Shown: positions 44,767-54,026 of the stretch, one piece after another
Layout: each line of letters opens with the position of its first letter
Numbering within the stretch: position 1 is the stretch's first letter
Source: Thioalkalicoccus limnaeus
Lineage (GTDB): Bacteria > Pseudomonadota > Gammaproteobacteria > Chromatiales > Chromatiaceae
Assembly (NCBI RefSeq): GCF_041197575.1
Contig: NZ_JBDKXB010000010.1
Coordinates: 1 to 64,000 of the forward strand
DNA length: 64,000 bases
Direction: 5' to 3'
The notes under the pieces: generated by a model
What the model saw: only the letters and a program-made list of their open reading frames with translations
Database searches by the model: none
Told to the model about the DNA's origin: nothing
Program-made: the position numbers and the translations under genes

Positions 44767-45989
44767 AAGCCTATCTGGTCGGGGGGGCGGTCCGCGATCG
44801 GCTGTTGGGCCGACCGGTCACCGAGCGTGATTACGTGGTCGTCGGTGCCACGCCGGATCAGTTGACGGCGCTCGGGTTCCAACAGGTCGGCCGCGATTTT
44901 CCGGTCTTCCTGCATCCGGAGACGAAGGACGAGTACGCGCTGGCACGGACCGAGCGCAAGATCGGCCCCGGCTACCACGGCTTCGTCGTCCATGCCGCGC
45001 CCGATGTCACGCTGGAGCAGGACCTGGCGCGCCGGGATCTGACGATCAATGCGCTGGCCGAGGACGAGCAAGGCCGTCTGATCGATCCTCATGGGGGGCA
45101 GGCCGACCTGGCGGCACGCATCCTGCGGCATGTCTCGCCGGCCTTCGCCGAGGATCCGCTGCGGATCCTGCGCGTGGCGCGCTTCGCCGCGCGTTTCGCC
45201 TCGCTCGGCTTCCAGGTCGCCGATGAGTCGATGGACCTGATGCGGGACATGGTCGCGGCCGGCGAGGTCGAGGCCCTGGTCCCCGAACGGGTCTGGCAGG
45301 AGCTGGCCAAGGCCCTGGGCGAGCCAAGGCCGTCGGTCTTCTTCACGACCTTGCGGGCCTGCGGGGCGCTGGCGCGCCTGTGGCCGGAAATCGACCGGCT
45401 CTTCGGTGTCCCGCAGCCGGCCAAGTGGCACCCGGAGATCGACACGGGTCTACATACGATGATGGTCGTCGACCAGGCCGCCCGGCTTTCCGACGACATC
45501 GGCGTGCGTTTCGCGGCCCTGACCCATGACTTGGGCAAGGGCTCGACGCCGGCCGAGATGCTGCCCAGCCACCACGGACATGAGGCGCGCAGTCACGCGT
45601 TGGTGTGGGCCTTGTGCGAGCGCTTTCGCGTCCCGCATCGGATCCGCGATCTGGCGCTGATCACCGCACGCCTTCATGGCAAGGTCCACAAGCTCGACGA
45701 ACTGCGCCCGGCGACCGTCGTCGATCTGCTCGAGGAGGCCGATGCCTTCCGCCGACCGGAGCGCTTCGCTCAGATGCTGATCGCGTGCGAGGCCGACTAC
45801 CGCGGCCGAACGGGCTTCAGTGAGCGCGATTACCCGCCGGCGCGGACCCTGCGGCGGCTGCTCGAGGTGCTCACCGAACTCGACCTCGGCGCGATCGCTG
45901 CCAGTGCACCGACCCCCGCGCAGATCCCCGAACAGATCCGCCAGACCCGTATCGCCGTCACCCGCACCGCACTCGCCGCGCCGCCGTAG
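44763..45989 (+). CDS. cca: Multifunctional CCA tRNA nucleotidyltransferase
   Basis: A 408-residue class II enzyme that adds or repairs tRNA 3' CCA. Head and neck: YLVGGAVRDRLLGRPVTERDYVVVG (catalytic Asp pair) and RRDLTINALAED, EDPLRILRVARFAARF. The C-terminal HD phosphohydrolase domain (~225-330) has HTMMVVDQAARLSDDIGVRFAALTHDLGKG and HGHEARSHALV, as in E. coli Cca (412 residues), giving 2',3'-cyclic phosphodiesterase and phosphatase activities. Coupled to the DUF4126 gene. Confidence 0.95.
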   Translation: MKAYLVGGAVRDRLLGRPVTERDYVVVGATPDQLTALGFQQVGRDFPVFLHPETKDEYALARTERKIGPGYHGFVVHAAPDVTLEQDLARRDLTINALAEDEQGRLIDPHGGQADLAARILRHVSPAFAEDPLRILRVARFAARFASLGFQVADESMDLMRDMVAAGEVEALVPERVWQELAKALGEPRPSVFFTTLRACGALARLWPEIDRLFGVPQPAKWHPEIDTGLHTMMVVDQAARLSDDIGVRFAALTHDLGKGSTPAEMLPSHHGHEARSHALVWALCERFRVPHRIRDLALITARLHGKVHKLDELRPATVVDLLEEADAFRRPERFAQMLIACEADYRGRTGFSERDYPPARTLRRLLEVLTELDLGAIAASAPTPAQIPEQIRQTRIAVTRTALAAPP

Positions 45990-46067
45990 GGCGGGAAAGC
46001 GCAGCGCATCCCGCCGTTCCCCGGCGCCCAATTCCGGCTCGCTTTCGCGCTTTCCCACCCTCCAGGG

Positions 46068-47786
46068 TCAGCGGGACAGTTTGAGTCCGACCTTGGTCAC
46101 GCGGTCTTCGTTGACCTCGCGGACGACCAGCTCGATGCCGTCCAATTGCACACGGTCGCCGACGACGGGATGGGCATGACGGCCGCGGCGCACCAGTTGA
46201 TCGAGGGTCAGCGTCAGGGTGTCGGCGGGCAAGGCGAGGCCGTAGGCCGTGGCCAAATCGCCGACCCGGGCCTCGCCATTGAGGACGAATTCCCCGAAGA
46301 AGGCCAGGTCGGACAAGCGCTCGGGCGTCGCGCGCGCGACGAAGAGCCGATCGAGGCTGGTCAGGACACTGGGTTCGGCCAGCAGGTACAAGTAGTCGCC
46401 GGGGCGCAGGTCGCGCAGGTCCAGCGGGTCGAGGAGCTGTTCGAACCGCAAGATCGCGACGACCCGGGCGCCCTTTGGCAGCGCCAATTGATGTAGGCGC
46501 TCGCGCAGCACTGGTGTGTCCTCGGCGAGGCGGTATCCGACCAGTTCCAGTTCGCGTTGGCCGGGGATATCCAGCTCCACGCGTTGCACCAGGTGGGTCG
46601 TCGGCGGCACCTCCAGCTTCAACCAGCGCGCCGAGGAGGCGACGGTCCAGCCTTGGATCAGCAGCGATAGCAGCACGACGAAGAAGACGATGTTGAAATA
46701 CATCTGGGCCTGTTCGAGCCCGGCGAGCAGCGGGAACAATGCGAGAATGATCGGGACGGCGCCGCGCAGGCCGACCCAGCCGATGTAGACCTGCTCGCGC
46801 CATGGAAAGCGGAACGGTAATAGGCAGAGCCAGACGGCGATCGGTCGGGCGACCAGCATCAGCACCGCGGCGAAGATCAGTGCGTCGACGGCGACTGGCA
46901 GCAGCTCGGAGGGTGTGACCAGAAGCCCGAGCATCAGGAACATGCCGATCTGCGATAGGCTTGCGAAGCCGTCGTGGAAGCGTTTGATGTTCTGGCTCGA
47001 TTGCACCGGCCGGTTGCCGACGATCAGCCCGGCAAGATAGATGGCCAGAAAGCCGCTGCCCTGCAGCACCGCGGTGACGCCGAAGATGACCAGGCCCCCT
47101 GCCATCACGGCCAGCGCATAGAGCCCGGGGGGCATCTCGAGCCGGTTGACGAGCCACACGAGGCCGAGTCCGCCGAGGATCCCGATCAGTCCGCCCAACC
47201 CCATCTGGCGGACGAACTCCCACAGCATGACCCAGCCCAAGTTGTCCGAGCCGGCGAGGATCAGTTCGATCAAGACGATCGTCAGGAAGATGGCCATCGG
47301 GTCATTGCTGCCGGACTCGATCTCGAGCGTTGCGCCGACCCGCTGCTTGAGTTCCAGGCCGCGCGATCGCAACAGCGAGAAGACCGCCGCGGCGTCGGTC
47401 GAGCCGACGATGGCCCCGAGCAGCAGGCCCTCGAGCCAGTGCAGGCCCAGCCACCAAGCGGCGAAGATGCCAGTGATCGCGGCCGTGATCACGACGCCGA
47501 CCGTGGCCAGGCCGATCGCTGGCTTCAGACCGACGCGAAAGTTCTTGAAGGGCGTCGACATGCCGCCGTCGAACAGGATGATCGCGAGGGCGAGACTGCC
47601 GATCAGATGGGCCAGTTGCACGTCGTCGAACTGGATGCCGCCCGGGCCCTGCTCGCCGAGCAGCATGCCGATGACCAGGAAGACCAACAGCAAGGGCGCA
47701 CCGACACGGTTGGAGATGACCCCGGCCAAGATGCTGAGGAGCAGCACGAGCCCGCCGACGAGGATGATCTGGTTGGTCAGGTCCAT
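46068..47786 (-). CDS. cvrA: K+/H+ antiporter, CvrA/NhaP2 type
   Basis: A 572-residue CPA1 antiporter. Twelve or so membrane helices (1-~385) with ILFDGGMSTPFKNF, GAIVGSTDAAAVFSLL (ion-binding region) and IESGSNDPMAIFLTIVLIE (the conserved ND pair). The cytoplasmic C-terminus (~390-572) carries a TrkA-C domain (ELELVGYRLAEDTPVLRERLHQL...GDYLYLLAEP) and a CorC/HlyC-type domain (GEFVLNGEARVGDLATAYGL). This layout is that of CvrA. Probable role: potassium efflux and osmotic or pH adaptation. Confidence 0.9.
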   Translation of the reverse strand: MDLTNQIILVGGLVLLLSILAGVISNRVGAPLLLVFLVIGMLLGEQGPGGIQFDDVQLAHLIGSLALAIILFDGGMSTPFKNFRVGLKPAIGLATVGVVITAAITGIFAAWWLGLHWLEGLLLGAIVGSTDAAAVFSLLRSRGLELKQRVGATLEIESGSNDPMAIFLTIVLIELILAGSDNLGWVMLWEFVRQMGLGGLIGILGGLGLVWLVNRLEMPPGLYALAVMAGGLVIFGVTAVLQGSGFLAIYLAGLIVGNRPVQSSQNIKRFHDGFASLSQIGMFLMLGLLVTPSELLPVAVDALIFAAVLMLVARPIAVWLCLLPFRFPWREQVYIGWVGLRGAVPIILALFPLLAGLEQAQMYFNIVFFVVLLSLLIQGWTVASSARWLKLEVPPTTHLVQRVELDIPGQRELELVGYRLAEDTPVLRERLHQLALPKGARVVAILRFEQLLDPLDLRDLRPGDYLYLLAEPSVLTSLDRLFVARATPERLSDLAFFGEFVLNGEARVGDLATAYGLALPADTLTLTLDQLVRRGRHAHPVVGDRVQLDGIELVVREVNEDRVTKVGLKLSR

Positions 47787-48458
47787 GATGTTGCTGAGTG
47801 CCTCCTTCAGGCCGTTGCAGGTCCGGTGCCTCGTCCGTACTGCTCAGTGGATGCCATCGGCGATTGGAGCCGACCCGGCGCGAAATCGTTCCGTGTCCGC
47901 GCTGGTCGGACACGGCGGGCCGCACCGCCTGACCTGACCAGGGAAGATCCGGCGACCTGCTCCGCGTCGGACAGCGTGCTTCGCGAAAGCCGCCCCATGG
48001 CATCGGCGCGACCGTCGGCGAGCGGGATCTTGTCGTCGCGCCGCCTGGGAGTGGGTCACGGCGGGCTCCGACGAGGCGATGGTAGCGATTATACGACCAG
48101 CGACGGCTGGTCCGGCGTCACGCGGCCTTCGTGCTGGTGCAGCGGTTGTCGACGGTCGTTGCGGAAGGGTCGCGGCCGGCAAAGTCGTCAGTCCTCGTCG
48201 GGCTCAGTGCGGCAGAATCCGTAACGAAAGGTATCGGGCAGCGCGGGCAGGTCGTAGCGATCGTCTGTACAGAGCCTCCTACCTCGATTGCAGGTGTTTG
48301 GCCCGAACGCCGCGCGAAACGTAACGACGAGGTTGGGATTCTGCGATCGAGGTCGCGAACTGGCGACCTCGTCATTGCCCTTGTCAGGTCAGGGTGTTAG
48401 AAGAAAAACACAGTCGCCATGTCCTGTCTCATCCGCTGCGCGAAGCGAGGTCCGTCCG
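47787..48458 (+). other. 672-base interval between cvrA and cpdA
   Basis: The flanking genes diverge. I find no gene with a credible start. The left half is GC-rich and featureless. Around 48188-48275 the minus strand holds a 60-codon open stretch with protein-like final codons (ending CRTEPDED and a stop), but no ATG, GTG or TTG opens it; it may be a relic. Short AT-rich stretches near 48395-48415 could hold the cpdA promoter. Confidence 0.4.
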
Positions 48459-49307
48459 ATGTCCCTTGGCCAACCGACCACCGGGTCCCGTGCCATCCCC
48501 GTTCCTTCCACCGGCGGTCTGGCCCTCCTGCGTGTCGTGCAAGTCACCGACACGCATCTGTTGGCCGACCCGAACGGAGGTCTGTTGGGGCTGTGCACGC
48601 GGACGGCGTTCGAGTCGGTGCTGGACTTGATGCTGTCCCGTTTTGGCTTGCCGGACATCCTGCTGTTGAGCGGTGATCTGGTGCATGACGAGAGTCTGGC
48701 AGGGTATCGCTATCTGGCCGGGCGGTTGCGAGCTCTGGGTGTCCCGTTCTACGCCATTCCGGGCAACCACGATGATGCGGATCGGATGGCGGCGGTTCTA
48801 GATGCGGACGCGGCCTCTCCGATGCGGGCGTTGGAGATCGGTGGCTGGCAATGGTTGTTGCTCGATTCGGCGGTGTCCGGGTGCGCCGGGGGCCGGCTCG
48901 ATCCGGGTCAGGTCGGTGCGCTCGACGAGGCGCTGAGTCGGTGTGCGCTCCCGGCGCTGATCGGCCTGCATCACCATCCGGTGCCGGTCGGCAGTCGCTG
49001 GTTGGACGACATCGGCTTGGCGAACGGATCGGAACTGATGGCGCTCATCGAACGACACCGGCACGTCAAGGCGGTCCTGTGGGGCCATGTCCACCAGGAG
49101 TTTCGAGGTCGGCAAGGCGATTGTTTGTTGCTCGGTTCGCCGTCGACCTGCGTTCAGTTCGCGCCCGGAACCGAGCGGTTCGCGCTCGATCGGTCCTCAC
49201 CCGGGTTTCGGTGGTTGGTCCTGTACGCTGACGGCCGTATCGAAACCGGGGTCGAGCGCCTCCCAGGCCGGCCGGACAGCCTGAATCTGGCCGCGCCGGG
49301 GTATTGA
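48459..49307 (+). CDS. cpdA: 3',5'-cyclic AMP phosphodiesterase CpdA
   Basis: A 282-residue class III phosphodiesterase of the calcineurin-like metallophosphoesterase family. Metal ligands: VQVTDTHLL (D-x-H), LLLSGDLVHDE (GD), AIPGNHDD (GNHD), IGLHHHPVPVG and LWGHVHQEFRG (GHxH), in the standard order. Context H and spacing match E. coli CpdA (275 residues), which lowers cAMP. The ATG gives ~20 extra N-terminal residues of low complexity. It stands alone. Confidence 0.88.
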   Translation: MSLGQPTTGSRAIPVPSTGGLALLRVVQVTDTHLLADPNGGLLGLCTRTAFESVLDLMLSRFGLPDILLLSGDLVHDESLAGYRYLAGRLRALGVPFYAIPGNHDDADRMAAVLDADAASPMRALEIGGWQWLLLDSAVSGCAGGRLDPGQVGALDEALSRCALPALIGLHHHPVPVGSRWLDDIGLANGSELMALIERHRHVKAVLWGHVHQEFRGRQGDCLLLGSPSTCVQFAPGTERFALDRSSPGFRWLVLYADGRIETGVERLPGRPDSLNLAAPGY

Positions 49308-49500
49308 TCAGGCTAGCGCGTACGTCGCCAACCGTGCCCGGTATGCTGGCCAGGGCTCGGGCTGTTGCGGCGGCACGGGCGGCCGCCGAGGGACCGCCTC
49401 GGCGAATGCCGCTCGCGGTCGACATCGGCTTCAGCATGGCGGCAACGTCTGGATCCCACCGGCTCCCGACGCCGCGCGCCAGGCGGTGGCACGACCCGGA

Positions 49501-49800
49501 TCAGGATGTGACGAAGGCCGTCAACGCTTGATAGGCCACCGGTTCGCAGGCGACACCCGTTACCTCCGCCCGCGGTGGACCGGTTCTGAGCCAATCACGC
49601 ATGGCCGCCACCGCCTGAGCGTCGCCGCAGACCAGCACCTCGACCCGCCCGTCGGGGAGGTTGCGGGCGTGCCCGGTCACCCCGAGCCTCAGCGCCTGTT
49701 CTCGGGCCGAGGCGCGAAAGAAGACCCCTTGTACCCGTCCTCCGACCAGGCACCGGAAACAGACCTGGTGACTGGTCGACTGGTCTGGATGCTGCGCCAT
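49501..49800 (-). CDS. acyP: Acylphosphatase
   Basis: A 99-residue enzyme hydrolysing acyl phosphates such as carbamoyl or acetyl phosphate. The catalytic pattern GRVQGVFFRASAREQALRLGVTGHARNLPDGRVEVLVCG carries the phosphate-binding Arg and the catalytic Asn (RNL). The C-terminal segment (VACEPVA) aligns to the family's last strand but diverges at its end. ATG 49800 has GGGGGAA upstream; a TTG five codons before is possible. Confidence 0.92.
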   Translation of the reverse strand: MAQHPDQSTSHQVCFRCLVGGRVQGVFFRASAREQALRLGVTGHARNLPDGRVEVLVCGDAQAVAAMRDWLRTGPPRAEVTGVACEPVAYQALTAFVTS

Positions 49801-50139
49801 CTCGATTTCCCCCAAGGAACTTGAATCACAAGCGCGGCACCTTCCCGGTTCGGGGCGTGTGATTGATCGCGTGTCGAATCTGATCGGTCATTGTCGAATG
49901 CTTTGGCGTCCGATTCAACGTGGCGGCCACGCCCGAGCGGGATCGGTCTACCCTTGCCGGTCTGGAGAGTCTTGGTCGGGTGCCGGTGCGTCGGCCGGCG
50001 CGGGCGTCGTCGCCGAGTCCGCGCGGAGACCTTCACGGCGAACCGGGCACCTTGCCGATAACCGGTAGAATGGCGGTGGAAGCTGGGCGGTCCGTCGACA
50101 CCGGAGCGGGCCGACAACGCGAAACGGAGCCTGAAGGGT
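49801..50139. other. Intergenic region between acyP and wrbA-like gene
   Basis: A 339-base region from which the two genes diverge. The left ~120 bases are relatively AT-rich (GATTGATCG, GATCGGTCATTG) and probably hold promoters. A TAGAAT hexamer near 50067 could be a -10 for the wrbA-like gene, with no convincing -35. No coding signal seen. Confidence 0.4.
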
Positions 50140-50739
50140 ATGAGCTACATCCTGGTCCTCTATTACAGCCGCTATGGTGCTACGGCGGCGATGGCCCATC
50201 AGATCGCGCGCGGGATCGAGGAGGTCCCCGGACTCGAGGCGCGGTTGCGGACGGTCCCGGCCGTCTCGGCCACGTGCGAGGCGGTCGAGGACAGTATCCC
50301 GCCGAGCGGGCCGCCGTTCGCCCAGATCGATGACCTGAGGCATTGCGCGGGCTTGGCCTTGGGGAGTCCAACACGGTTTGGAAATATGGCCGCCCCGTTG
50401 AAATATTTCCTCGATGGGACCAGCTCCTTGTGGCTGTCGGGGGCCTTGACGGGCAAGCCCGCCGCCGTGTTCACGTCGACTGGCACGCTGCACGGCGGGC
50501 AGGAGTCGACGCTGTTGACGATGATGCTGCCCTTGTTGCATCACGGGATGTTGCTGCTGGGCCTGCCGTACAGTGAGCCGGATCTGATTCATACGACGAC
50601 GGGTGGTTCGCCCTATGGGGCTTCCCATGTCGCCGGACCGGATAGCAATCGCCCGCTGAGCGATGAGGAGACGCGGCTGTGCCGAGCACTAGGGCGGCGC
50701 CTCGCGCGGACCGCGGCCGCGCTCGGTGGCGGTGCCTGA
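50140..50739 (+). CDS. wrbA: NAD(P)H:quinone oxidoreductase, WrbA-like flavoprotein
   Basis: A 199-residue flavodoxin-fold protein. The FMN phosphate loop YYSRYGATAAMAHQIARGIEE, the LGSPTRFGNMAAPLKYFLDGTSSLW block and STGTLHGGQESTLLTMMLPLLHHGMLLLGLPYSEP are characteristic of WrbA, which reduces quinones by two electrons. The C-terminus overlaps the hda start. Pairing of wrbA with hda and purM is common in related bacteria. Confidence 0.92.
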   Translation: MSYILVLYYSRYGATAAMAHQIARGIEEVPGLEARLRTVPAVSATCEAVEDSIPPSGPPFAQIDDLRHCAGLALGSPTRFGNMAAPLKYFLDGTSSLWLSGALTGKPAAVFTSTGTLHGGQESTLLTMMLPLLHHGMLLLGLPYSEPDLIHTTTGGSPYGASHVAGPDSNRPLSDEETRLCRALGRRLARTAAALGGGA

Positions 50740-51481
50740 CTTGGTGCCGGACGCCGAGCCGGTGCCTGGCCGGGGGCAGCTGCCATTGCCTGTGCAGCTG
50801 CGACCGGAGGCCTCCTTCGATGAGTTCGTTGCCGGCCCCAATGAACTCGCCGTCGCCGCGGCGCGGGCCTTCGTCGAGCCGGGCTCCGAGCTGTACCTGT
50901 ACCTGTTCGGCGCCGCCGGAACCGGCAAGACGCACCTGCTCCATGCCGTGTGTCGGGCGGCCTCGGCCGGTCGCCGGCCGGTGTCGTACCTGCCCCTTGG
51001 AGATCCTGGTTTGACGCCGGCGATCCTCGATGGCTTGGATCAGATGTGGCTGGTTGCCCTCGACGACGTCCAGCGCATCGCTGGGGATCGGGCCTGGGAA
51101 CGCGGGCTGTTTGGTCTGTTCAATCGTCTGCGCGAAGGGAAACGACGCTTGCTCGTGAGCGCCGACTGTCCGGCCGCCGAACTGCCGCTGGACCTCGCGG
51201 ACTTGCGGTCCCGTTTGAGCTGGGGGCCCGGTTTCCGGCTGCGGGCGCTCGATGACAGCGACTGCGAGACCCTGTTGCGTCACGCGGCACGGAGGCGCGG
51301 GCTCGAGCTCGGCGATAGCGCGATCAGCTATATCATGCGCCGCTCGCCGCGGGACGTGCGGGCGCTGATCGCGGTGCTCGACGATCTCGATCAGGCGAGC
51401 TTACGCGAACAGCGCCGGCCTACGGTGCCCTTCATCCGTGCCTTGCTCGAAGGGGGCGACTCCGACCAGTCCCGCCGGTGA
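50726..51481 (+). CDS. hda: DnaA regulatory inactivator Hda
   Basis: A 251-residue AAA+ protein that works with the sliding clamp to hydrolyse DnaA-bound ATP after initiation. QLPLPV near residues 18-23 is the clamp-binding motif. Walker A (FGAAGTGKTHLLHAV), Walker B (LVALDDVQRI), then the DnaA-like lid with RSRLSWGPGFRLRAL and SPRDVRALIAVLDDLDQASL. Unlike DnaA it lacks domain IV. The GTG overlaps the wrbA end by 14 bases; GTG 50732 is equally possible. Confidence 0.92.
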   Translation: MAVPDLVPDAEPVPGRGQLPLPVQLRPEASFDEFVAGPNELAVAAARAFVEPGSELYLYLFGAAGTGKTHLLHAVCRAASAGRRPVSYLPLGDPGLTPAILDGLDQMWLVALDDVQRIAGDRAWERGLFGLFNRLREGKRRLLVSADCPAAELPLDLADLRSRLSWGPGFRLRALDDSDCETLLRHAARRRGLELGDSAISYIMRRSPRDVRALIAVLDDLDQASLREQRRPTVPFIRALLEGGDSDQSRR

Positions 51482-51507
51482 TCGGCGGGAGGTCGGCCGT
51501 CGCGCCG

Positions 51508-52071
51508 TCATGGCTGACGCCAGGGCTTACGGGTTGCCTTGCGGCTCCACAGATAGACGTATTGGGCGCCGCTGGCGATGATCGAAGCCAGGCACGCATA
51601 GATCAGGAACTGGATAAGGACACCCGGAAGGGGCAATGGGCCGGCGTTCGCGATCACCGTGATGACGAGCAGGATCTGGAACAGGGTATTGACCTTGCTC
51701 GCGAGGAGTGGGGCGGCATCGATGTCCTCGACCAGTAGATGGTAGACGAGCGCGCCGCCGACGATGATGAGGTCGCGCAGGATCGCGGCAATCACGAGCC
51801 ATAGCGGGATCAGGCCCAGGGCGCCGAGGATCAGGAAGGACGCGACCAGCAGCACCTTGTCGGCGAGCGGATCGAGGATCCCGCCGAGCCAACTGGTCCA
51901 GCCGAAGTGCTTGGCAAGGAAGCCGTCGAGCGCGTCCGAGACCCCGGCCAGCGCAAACAGGGCCAAGGCCCAGCCGAACTCCTCGATCCACAACAGGTAC
52001 AGCAGGGGTACGACGATCAACAGCCGCAGCAGCGTGATGATATTGGGTATGTCTTGCAACCGAACGATCAT
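51508..52071 (-). CDS. CDP-alcohol phosphatidyltransferase, PgsA-like
   Basis: A 187-residue inner-membrane enzyme with five or six helices. The family signature D-x2-D-G-x2-A-K-x7-G-x3-D-P-x2-D lies in SDALDGFLAKHFGWTSWLGGILDPLADKVLL (about residues 44-75). The N-terminal IPNIITLLRLLIVVPLLYLL resembles phosphatidylglycerophosphate synthase PgsA. Whether it is the housekeeping PgsA or a paralog cannot be told without the rest of the genome. It converges with hda. Confidence 0.85.
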   Translation of the reverse strand: MIVRLQDIPNIITLLRLLIVVPLLYLLWIEEFGWALALFALAGVSDALDGFLAKHFGWTSWLGGILDPLADKVLLVASFLILGALGLIPLWLVIAAILRDLIIVGGALVYHLLVEDIDAAPLLASKVNTLFQILLVITVIANAGPLPLPGVLIQFLIYACLASIIASGAQYVYLWSRKATRKPWRQP

Positions 52072-52161
52072 GTCATTGGCGGCGCCCGGCGCCGATTCCG
52101 GTTCGATAATGGCCAGGATAGCGATTCTTTGAGGTTCCCTAAGGTCGATAAGATAGCCTCA

Positions 52162-52189
52162 TTGACCGCGATCAGGCCACTGTTAGAAT
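52162..52189 (+). promoter_or_regulatory. purM promoter
   Basis: TTGACC (52162-52167) and TAGAAT (52184-52189), each one mismatch from consensus with a 16-base spacer. Transcription should start near 52196, which argues against the TTG at 52196 as the purM start and favours GTG 52208 or 52220. Confidence 0.65.
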
Positions 52190-52219
52190 GGGGCCTTGCC
52201 CGTTGCAGTGGAACCGATC

Positions 52220-53281
52220 GTGGCTCAGGACCCCAACGCCCCGTCCTCAAACCCCTTGAGTTACCGCGCCGCTGGCGTCGACATCGATGCCGGCAACCGC
52301 TTGGTCGAGCGAATCAAGCCGTTGGCCGCCGCGACCTTCCGTCCCGGGGTCCTCTCCGGCCTCGGCGGGTTCGGCGCACTGTTCGAACTACCTCCGAATC
52401 AGTATCGGCATCCGGTGCTGGTCTCCGGTACCGACGGTGTCGGCACCAAGCTGAAACTCGCGATCGAGCTCGATCGGCTCGATCAGATCGGCATCGACCT
52501 CGTCGCCATGTGTGTTAACGATATCCTGGTGACGGGCGCCGAACCCCTGTTCTTTCTCGACTATTACGCGACCGGGCGGCTCGATGTCGATAGCGCGAGC
52601 CGGGTCGTCGCCGGCATCGCCGAGGGCTGTCGGTTGGCCGGTTGTGCGCTGACCGGAGGCGAGACCGCCGAGATGCCCGGGATGTACTCCGACGGAGAGT
52701 TCGACCTCGCTGGCTTCTGCGTCGGCGTCGTCGAAAAGTCGGAGCTGATCCTGGCCGAGCGCGTTCACCCGGGCGATCGCCTGATTGGCTTGGCCTCGTC
52801 CGGGCCGCACTCGAACGGATACTCGCTGATTCGCAAGCTCATCGCGACGCGGGCGGTCGATCTGACGCAGGAACTCGAGGGGGTCGCGCTTGCGACCGCG
52901 CTGCTCGCGCCGACGCGAATCTATGTCCGGTCCTTGCTGCCGGTCATCCGCCGCTGGTCGATTCATGGACTGGCCCATATCACCGGCGGCGGCCTGACCG
53001 AGAATCTGCCGCGGATGCTGCCGGACGGCGCGCGGGCCGTCGTGGATCTCGAGGCTTGGCAGCGACCGGCCCTATTTCGCTGGTTGCAGCGCACCGGCGA
53101 TATCGACGAGCAGGAGATGCGGCGGACCTTCAACTGCGGTCTCGGCATGGTCGTCTGCGTGGCCGATGAGGAGGCGGACGCGGTGTGCGAGGCGTTGAAC
53201 GCAGCCGGCGAACAGGCCTGGATCATCGGTCACATCGAGGCCGGGGCTCCCGCCGTGTGCTTCGTCGGCGGCGGGGATTGA
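52220..53281 (+). CDS. purM: Phosphoribosylformylglycinamidine cyclo-ligase
   Basis: About 353 residues. AIR synthase of purine synthesis, ATP-dependent. Family blocks: LSYRAAGVDIDAGNRLVERIK, GGFGALFELP, VLVSGTDGVGTKLKLAI, DLVAMCVNDILVTGAEPLFFLDYYATG, GGETAEMPGMY, HITGGGLTENLPR and RTFNCGLGMVV. The GTG at 52220 gives a family-like N-terminus and has GGA seven bases before it; GTG 52208 is possible. purN follows after four bases, as in E. coli. Confidence 0.95.
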   Translation: MAQDPNAPSSNPLSYRAAGVDIDAGNRLVERIKPLAAATFRPGVLSGLGGFGALFELPPNQYRHPVLVSGTDGVGTKLKLAIELDRLDQIGIDLVAMCVNDILVTGAEPLFFLDYYATGRLDVDSASRVVAGIAEGCRLAGCALTGGETAEMPGMYSDGEFDLAGFCVGVVEKSELILAERVHPGDRLIGLASSGPHSNGYSLIRKLIATRAVDLTQELEGVALATALLAPTRIYVRSLLPVIRRWSIHGLAHITGGGLTENLPRMLPDGARAVVDLEAWQRPALFRWLQRTGDIDEQEMRRTFNCGLGMVVCVADEEADAVCEALNAAGEQAWIIGHIEAGAPAVCFVGGGD

Positions 53282-53285
53282 TTCG

Positions 53286-53963
53286 ATGGTTCGGCAAACC
53301 CCGGTCTCGACGCTGGTCTTGATCTCCGGTGGCGGAAGCAACCTGCAAGCGTTGATCGATGAATCCCGCCGTGGTCTGCCGATCGCGATCGATGCCGTGA
53401 TCAGCAATGAACCCCAGGCCTATGGTCTGGTCCGGGCGCGCGACGCCGGGGTCGCGACGCGGGTCCTATGTCATCGTGGCTTCCCCGATCGCCAGGGCTT
53501 CGACCGCGCCCTGATGCGTCTGATCGACGAGTTCCGACCGGGCCTGATCCTCCTGGCGGGGTTCATGCGGATCCTGACACCGGCCTTCGTGGCGCGGTAT
53601 CGCGGGCGCTTGTTCAATATTCACCCGTCGTTGCTGCCCGACTTCCGCGGGCTCGATACGCACCGCCGAGCCTTGGCGGCCGGGGTGCGGGTGCACGGGG
53701 CCAGTGTCCATTACGTGACCGCCGATCTCGACGGGGGGCCAGTCGTCCTGCAGGCGCGCGTGCCGGTGCTGCCCGGTGACAGCCCGGAGGTCCTTTCCGA
53801 ACGCGTCCTGCGGCAGGAGCATGTCATCTACCCGTTGGCTGTTCGCTGGTTCGCCGAGGGCCGTCTGGTCCTCGGCGACGACGGGCGGCCCTATCTCGAC
53901 GGTCAGGTCCTGGATCGGCCGCGTTTGCTCGAGGACCTCACAGACCGCAACCAGGTCGTCTGA
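53286..53963 (+). CDS. purN: Phosphoribosylglycinamide formyltransferase
   Basis: A 225-residue GAR transformylase using 10-formyl-THF. STLVLISGGGSNLQALID (phosphate loop), FNIHPSLLPDFRGLDTHRRAL (catalytic Asn and His) and VHYVTADLDGGPVVLQARVPVLPGDSPE (catalytic Asp). The GLDTHR variant replaces the usual GLHTHQ. Immediately follows purM and shares its promoter. Confidence 0.95.
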   Translation: MVRQTPVSTLVLISGGGSNLQALIDESRRGLPIAIDAVISNEPQAYGLVRARDAGVATRVLCHRGFPDRQGFDRALMRLIDEFRPGLILLAGFMRILTPAFVARYRGRLFNIHPSLLPDFRGLDTHRRALAAGVRVHGASVHYVTADLDGGPVVLQARVPVLPGDSPEVLSERVLRQEHVIYPLAVRWFAEGRLVLGDDGRPYLDGQVLDRPRLLEDLTDRNQVV

Positions 53964-54026
53964 CCCGGCTGTATAAGGTCCGGGGCCGGGCGTGATGCCG
54001 CGTCGCGCGTGGAGGTCGCCGCAACC

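Noticed and set aside
48188..48400. Minus-strand stretch ending DRYDLPALPDTFRYGFCRTEPDED
   Set aside because: Protein-like at the end but no start codon in frame before an upstream stop, and no family recognised; at most a relic.
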